Shown here: piece after piece, positions 61,858 to 64,000 of the stretch
Position numbering within the stretch: position 1 is the stretch's first letter
Layout of the letters: every line of letters starts with the position of its first letter
Source of the DNA: CAYWBU01 sp942491525
GTDB lineage: Bacteria; Desulfobacterota; Desulfomonilia; UBA1062
Direction: 5' to 3'
DNA: 64,000 bases
NCBI GenBank assembly: GCA_942491525.1
Contig: CALOBW010000056.1
Span: 248,001-312,000, forward strand
Program-made: the position numbers and the translations under genes
Notes under the pieces: generated by a model
The model's database searches: none
What the model was told of the DNA's origin: nothing
What the model saw: only the letters and a program-made list of their open reading frames with translations

Positions 61858-61921
61858 GAATGCTTATGTAGGTCGGGTAGAGCTTGCGAAAGCCGAGCTG
61901 CGGGCTAGAAGAGTGTAGGCC

Positions 61922-61993
61922 TGACACCTTAGCCTGTGTGCCACTGGCCAAACGCAGCTTGCCAGTGGGGGTTGGAGCACGGGCAAGGTGTCA
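61922..61993. repeat. Long imperfect inverted repeat
   Basis: Outer arms TGACACCTT (61922-61930) and AAGGTGTCA (61985-61993) enclose inner arms CCACTGGC (61941-61948) and GCCAGTGG (61961-61968). Together they make a 72-base two-tier hairpin in non-coding DNA. Confidence 0.65.
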
Positions 61994-62045
61994 AGTTAGT
62001 TAAGCTGGATAGTTGCCTTGGCCCGTGGCACCCGGCGGCTTGGCT

Positions 62046-62103
62046 GTCATTGCGAGGAGCTTGCGACGAAGCAATCTGATTGCCGCGCTGCGCTTGCAAT
62101 GAC
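62046..62103. repeat. Dispersed palindromic repeat of the GTCATTGCGAGGAGC type
   Basis: The unit begins GTCATTGCGAGGAGCTTGCG, contains GAAGCAATCTGATTGC at its centre and ends GCTTGCAATGAC. The two halves are near-complementary. This intergenic repeat type is known from very different bacterial genomes. It is seen once in the window. Confidence 0.65.
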
Positions 62104-62149
62104 GGGTTTCTGGTCGTGAAGTGGTTGTAGGTAATTGCAGTCGATACGC

Positions 62150-62179
62150 CATCTGATTCTGTATCAGCAGAATCAGATG
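62150..62179. terminator. Perfect hairpin at the 3' end of the small zinc-ribbon gene
   Basis: CATCTGATTCTG (62150-62161) and CAGAATCAGATG (62168-62179) form a perfect 12-base stem with loop TATCAG. It starts one base after the stop of the minus-strand gene at 62181. There is no minus-strand T-run; the plus strand has TTTAAATT after it. Termination is likely but direction is uncertain. Confidence 0.5.
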
Positions 62180-62180
62180 T

Positions 62181-62519
62181 TTAAATTAAGTCTTGTTTTC
62201 TCGTGCTCAAGCCACAATGAAGACATTTAGTTGTGAATCCATTTCCATAAAAACCTTTATAAGCATAAAGCTTGTTACATCTTGGGCATTTAGAAAAGCC
62301 GTACCATAAGGAGATAACTACGAGTGTGCAAAAATATATAAGACCTAGAGTAGTAAAGATTGTTTCTGATGAAAATATTGAACCTATAAATGAGGTAAAG
62401 GGAATATAAAAAATGAAAAGTAAGAATACTGTTATTTTTAATCTCCTGTGACGCACAGCTCCATTTAATTCTGTTTCATTCTTAGGTTTAGAATGTTGCG
62501 ATTTGCTTTTACTTAGCAT
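62181..62519 (-). CDS. Small membrane protein with a C-terminal zinc-ribbon motif
   Basis: A 112-residue protein of no recognised family. It has a polar N-terminus, two hydrophobic helices (about 28-48 and 52-74) and a C-terminal CPRC...CLHCG pair spaced like a zinc ribbon. Base composition is much more AT-rich than the genes to its left. The nearby palindromic repeats and this composition suggest acquisition by transfer. Confidence 0.65.
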   Translation of the reverse strand: MLSKSKSQHSKPKNETELNGAVRHRRLKITVFLLFIFYIPFTSFIGSIFSSETIFTTLGLIYFCTLVVISLWYGFSKCPRCNKLYAYKGFYGNGFTTKCLHCGLSTRKQDLI

Positions 62520-62657
62520 TTTAGCTTATCCCCCAATCAAGAGTATAATGGCACAAGAGAATATATGATTATAGTTGTTTGACGCTATCTAAAGTGCATA
62601 CAGCTATTGTTCATCTAGACAATAACACCCTAAAAATAAATCAGCAATCATTAAGAT
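62520..62657. other. AT-rich intergenic stretch
   Basis: About 138 bases between the zinc-ribbon gene and the acetyltransferase gene. It is AT-rich and I see no strong promoter, hairpin or open frame in it. Confidence 0.5.
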
Positions 62658-63164
62658 CTAGAGCATTACCCGATAAACCCCATGCACAAACCCATGAATA
62701 AAAGTCTCCCTCTCCCACTTCAGCCCATTGCGCTCAGCCACCCTGATTGACGGCTCGTTGGCCGGCAAAATCAGCGAAATAACCGAATCCACTCCCAGCT
62801 CATCTCGGGCATAATCCATACAGCCCTTGGCGGCTTCGGTGGCATATCCCTGGCCCCAGAAAGAGTCCAGGAAGCGGTAGCCGACCTCGGCTTCAACTTG
62901 CCCATCAACGATTTGCTTCAGGATGCCGCAGATGCCCAGAAACTGATTGTCCTCTCTCCTGATGACTGCCCAGAAGCAGTAGCCGTCATCTTGGTAGCGC
63001 TGCTGAATCTTGTTATAGAGCTCTTCCGACTCTGCGCGGTTGAGCGTGGATGGAAAATATTTCTGAACTTTGGGGTTGGCCAGCAGATCGCAGAGGTCGT
63101 CGAAGTGAGACCAATCGATAATTTCAAGTTTGAGCCTCTCTGTAGTTAGTACAATGTCGGTCAT
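62658..63164 (-). CDS. GNAT-family N-acetyltransferase (RimJ/RimL-like)
   Basis: A 168-residue acetyltransferase. TTERLKLEIIDWSHFDDLCDLLANP is typical of the RimJ/RimL group. EVGYRFLDSFWGQGYATEAAKGCMDYA carries the acetyl-CoA-binding Q-x-x-G-x-A-like loop (GQGYAT), with N-EPSIRVAERNGL after it. The acceptor is unknown. AAAGGAG lies 7 bases before the ATG. Its composition is closer to the core genome than that of the two flanking genes. Confidence 0.9.
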   Translation of the reverse strand: MTDIVLTTERLKLEIIDWSHFDDLCDLLANPKVQKYFPSTLNRAESEELYNKIQQRYQDDGYCFWAVIRREDNQFLGICGILKQIVDGQVEAEVGYRFLDSFWGQGYATEAAKGCMDYARDELGVDSVISLILPANEPSIRVAERNGLKWERETFIHGFVHGVYRVML

Positions 63165-63197
63165 TGTTACTCCTTTAAGTATTCGTGGACTAAGATT

Positions 63198-63725
63198 TTA
63201 TGGTGATGTGTCGAACTTGATTGTTTTTAGGATTATTGCGAGCCCAATGAATGACAGTGTTAGCCATATTAGATTATTAGAGGTAGTGAATGTCATTTGT
63301 ATGAAGCCGATAGAGGCTAATGTTATGCCGACTAGAAACTGAGAGTTCGGGCTTTCAGGGTACATGTCTTTTGTTGATTGTTTGACTAGATACCAAAGGA
63401 TTCCGCTTCCGATAACAAGGTTTGAAATACAGTAGATAAGGTCCAAGATATCAAAGATTAAATAGAGATCTCCCATGCTGCGTGCTGCCCAATAGAAGAA
63501 CCGTAGATTTAATAATATTGCAAAATTTCTAGCCCAACCTTGTGTCTTAAGTAACCCAATGGCAGTAATTATGAATGCTAAAGTTATGATGTCGTAGAGT
63601 AATAAATATTGGGGTGGTTGTGGAGATAGATGGTTTTGTACTGCAGAGTATAGGCGGAAAATACCATCAATAACCATACATCCGGCAATGAGTTTAATAC
63701 CAATATCTGAGTTGGGTTGCTTCAT
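63198..63725 (-). CDS. Small multi-helix membrane protein of unknown family
   Basis: A 175-residue protein with about five hydrophobic helices and a short N-terminal cytoplasmic segment (MKQPNSDIGIK). No domain or motif is recognised. It is clearly AT-rich and lies in the same stretch as the 112-residue zinc-ribbon protein. The next gene, prfB, has normal composition. Confidence 0.6.
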   Translation of the reverse strand: MKQPNSDIGIKLIAGCMVIDGIFRLYSAVQNHLSPQPPQYLLLYDIITLAFIITAIGLLKTQGWARNFAILLNLRFFYWAARSMGDLYLIFDILDLIYCISNLVIGSGILWYLVKQSTKDMYPESPNSQFLVGITLASIGFIQMTFTTSNNLIWLTLSFIGLAIILKTIKFDTSP

Positions 63726-63784
63726 TGAGGTCCTTTAGCTATTGAGTTAAAGTAATTTTGAAGCCAGTAAACTATATTGAAACG

Positions 63785-63808
63785 GGTGAAGCCCATCTGG
63801 GCTCCACC
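63785..63808 (-). terminator. Hairpin terminator of prfB
   Basis: On the minus strand, GGTGGAGCCC pairs with GGGCTTCACC around AGAT, including one G-U pair. It lies five bases past the prfB stop and is followed by a short CGTTT run. Confidence 0.6.
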
Positions 63809-63813
63809 TTTAA

Positions 63814-64000
63814 TTATTCTTGCTCGCTGCCCTTAGACGCCATCATCATCAGATAGGCATCGATAAAGGCGTTCAGGTCACCGTCCAGCACGGCGTCGGG
63901 GTTGCCCACATCCAAATTGGTGCGGTGGTCCTTGACCATCTGATAGGGCTGCAGCACGTAGGATCTGATCTGGCTGCCCCAGGTGATCTCCTTCTTGTTG
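63814..64000 (-). CDS. prfB: Peptide chain release factor 2, C-terminal fragment
   Basis: The last 61 residues are visible, the rest lies beyond the right edge. The frame reads EITWGSQIRSYVLQPYQMVK, then DHRTNLDVGNPDAVLDGDLNAFI, the conserved end of RF2, which terminates translation at UGA and UAA. The stop is TAA at 63814-63816. The programmed frameshift site of prfB lies near its 5' end and is outside the window. Confidence 0.95.
   Translation of the reverse strand, partial: NKKEITWGSQIRSYVLQPYQMVKDHRTNLDVGNPDAVLDGDLNAFIDAYLMMMASKGSEQE

Larger units (their letters stand above)
61646..62149. other. Gene-free stretch rich in palindromic repeats
   Basis: No convincing gene is present between 61581 and 62180. 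The open frames here are short, without SD or recognisable domains. Several hairpin-forming units occur: GCGGCT/AGCCGC at 61842-61857, a long imperfect hairpin at 61922-61993 and a REP-like element at 62046-62103. The first part (61660-61800) is AT-rich with no motif I recognise. Confidence 0.7.

Noticed and set aside
61663..61908. An 81-residue open frame in the repeat region
   Set aside because: It runs across palindromic repeat units, has no SD, and shows no recognisable protein features.
62181..63725. Insertion sequence or prophage in the AT-rich island
   Set aside because: No transposase, integrase or flanking direct repeats were seen, only small genes and palindromic repeats.
1..64000. 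tRNA, rRNA or CRISPR arrays
   Set aside because: No cloverleaf with a CCA-type end, rRNA core sequence or regularly spaced direct repeats was found by reading both strands; a tRNAscan-SE, Infernal and CRISPR search would be decisive.

Overview
The window comes from a GC-rich, Gram-negative, flagellated bacterium. The flagellar run flhB-flhA-flhF-flhG-fliA-cheY is followed by fliL-like, HEAT, HDOD and cheR genes. With it are an AsmA-like envelope protein, an MglA-type GTPase operon, HDOD/HD-GYP/GGDEF signalling proteins and a bifunctional Rel. Together these resemble the former Deltaproteobacteria (Desulfuromonas/Myxococcus-like lineages). That placement is inferred from gene content only. TTG and GTG starts with good Shine-Dalgarno (SD) sequences are frequent.

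Layout. 1-3.9 kb: a TetR gene with a readable promoter and operator plus a partial membrane gene, mutM coupled to a thioredoxin/VKOR protein, and a DUF4442 gene facing a second TetR gene. 3.9-15.6 kb: a long minus-strand run holding a Ycf46-like AAA ATPase, CBS protein, cation/proton antiporter, epimerase, HD-GYP protein, 4Fe-4S protein, a 3-ketodihydrosphingosine-reductase-like SDR, a C69 dipeptidase, an exported nitroreductase, a LEA-type lipoprotein and a CLC transporter. Many of these overlap by ATGA junctions. 15.7-21.8 kb: recJ, its end overlapped by an opposing four-gene module (TPR, MglA-like GTPase, TPR/zinc membrane protein, DUF4388). 22-33.6 kb: an orphan oppDF ATPase pair, rpsT, an Hpt protein, the preQ0/preQ1 genes queE-queC-queF, an ATP-grasp acyl-CoA synthetase subunit, dus, ddl, a diguanylate cyclase, a LOG-family protein and ilvE.

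33.7-44.2 kb is the flagellar/chemotaxis operon on the minus strand. 44.3-48.8 kb is a plus-strand operon: ctpA, a divergent polysaccharide deacetylase, a NusG paralogue and hflX, whose conserved N-terminus can only be translated from a non-standard ATC start. 48.8-55.8 kb: an AsmA-like protein, a nucleotidyltransferase, a DUF2804 protein and an HDOD-GAF protein with a kinase-like H-box. 55.9-61.6 kb: ispG-proS-rel and a periplasmic binding protein. 61.6-62.2 kb is non-coding and rich in palindromic repeats. It borders a visibly AT-richer stretch (62.2-63.8 kb) with three small genes, before the 3' end of prfB.

No tRNA, rRNA, CRISPR array or intact insertion sequence was seen. The least familiar parts are the MglA-like module, the ATC start of hflX, the HDOD-GAF-H-box protein and several structured leaders: an SD-sequestering hairpin before mutM, hairpins before queC, and an antisense-facing terminator at the end of cheR.
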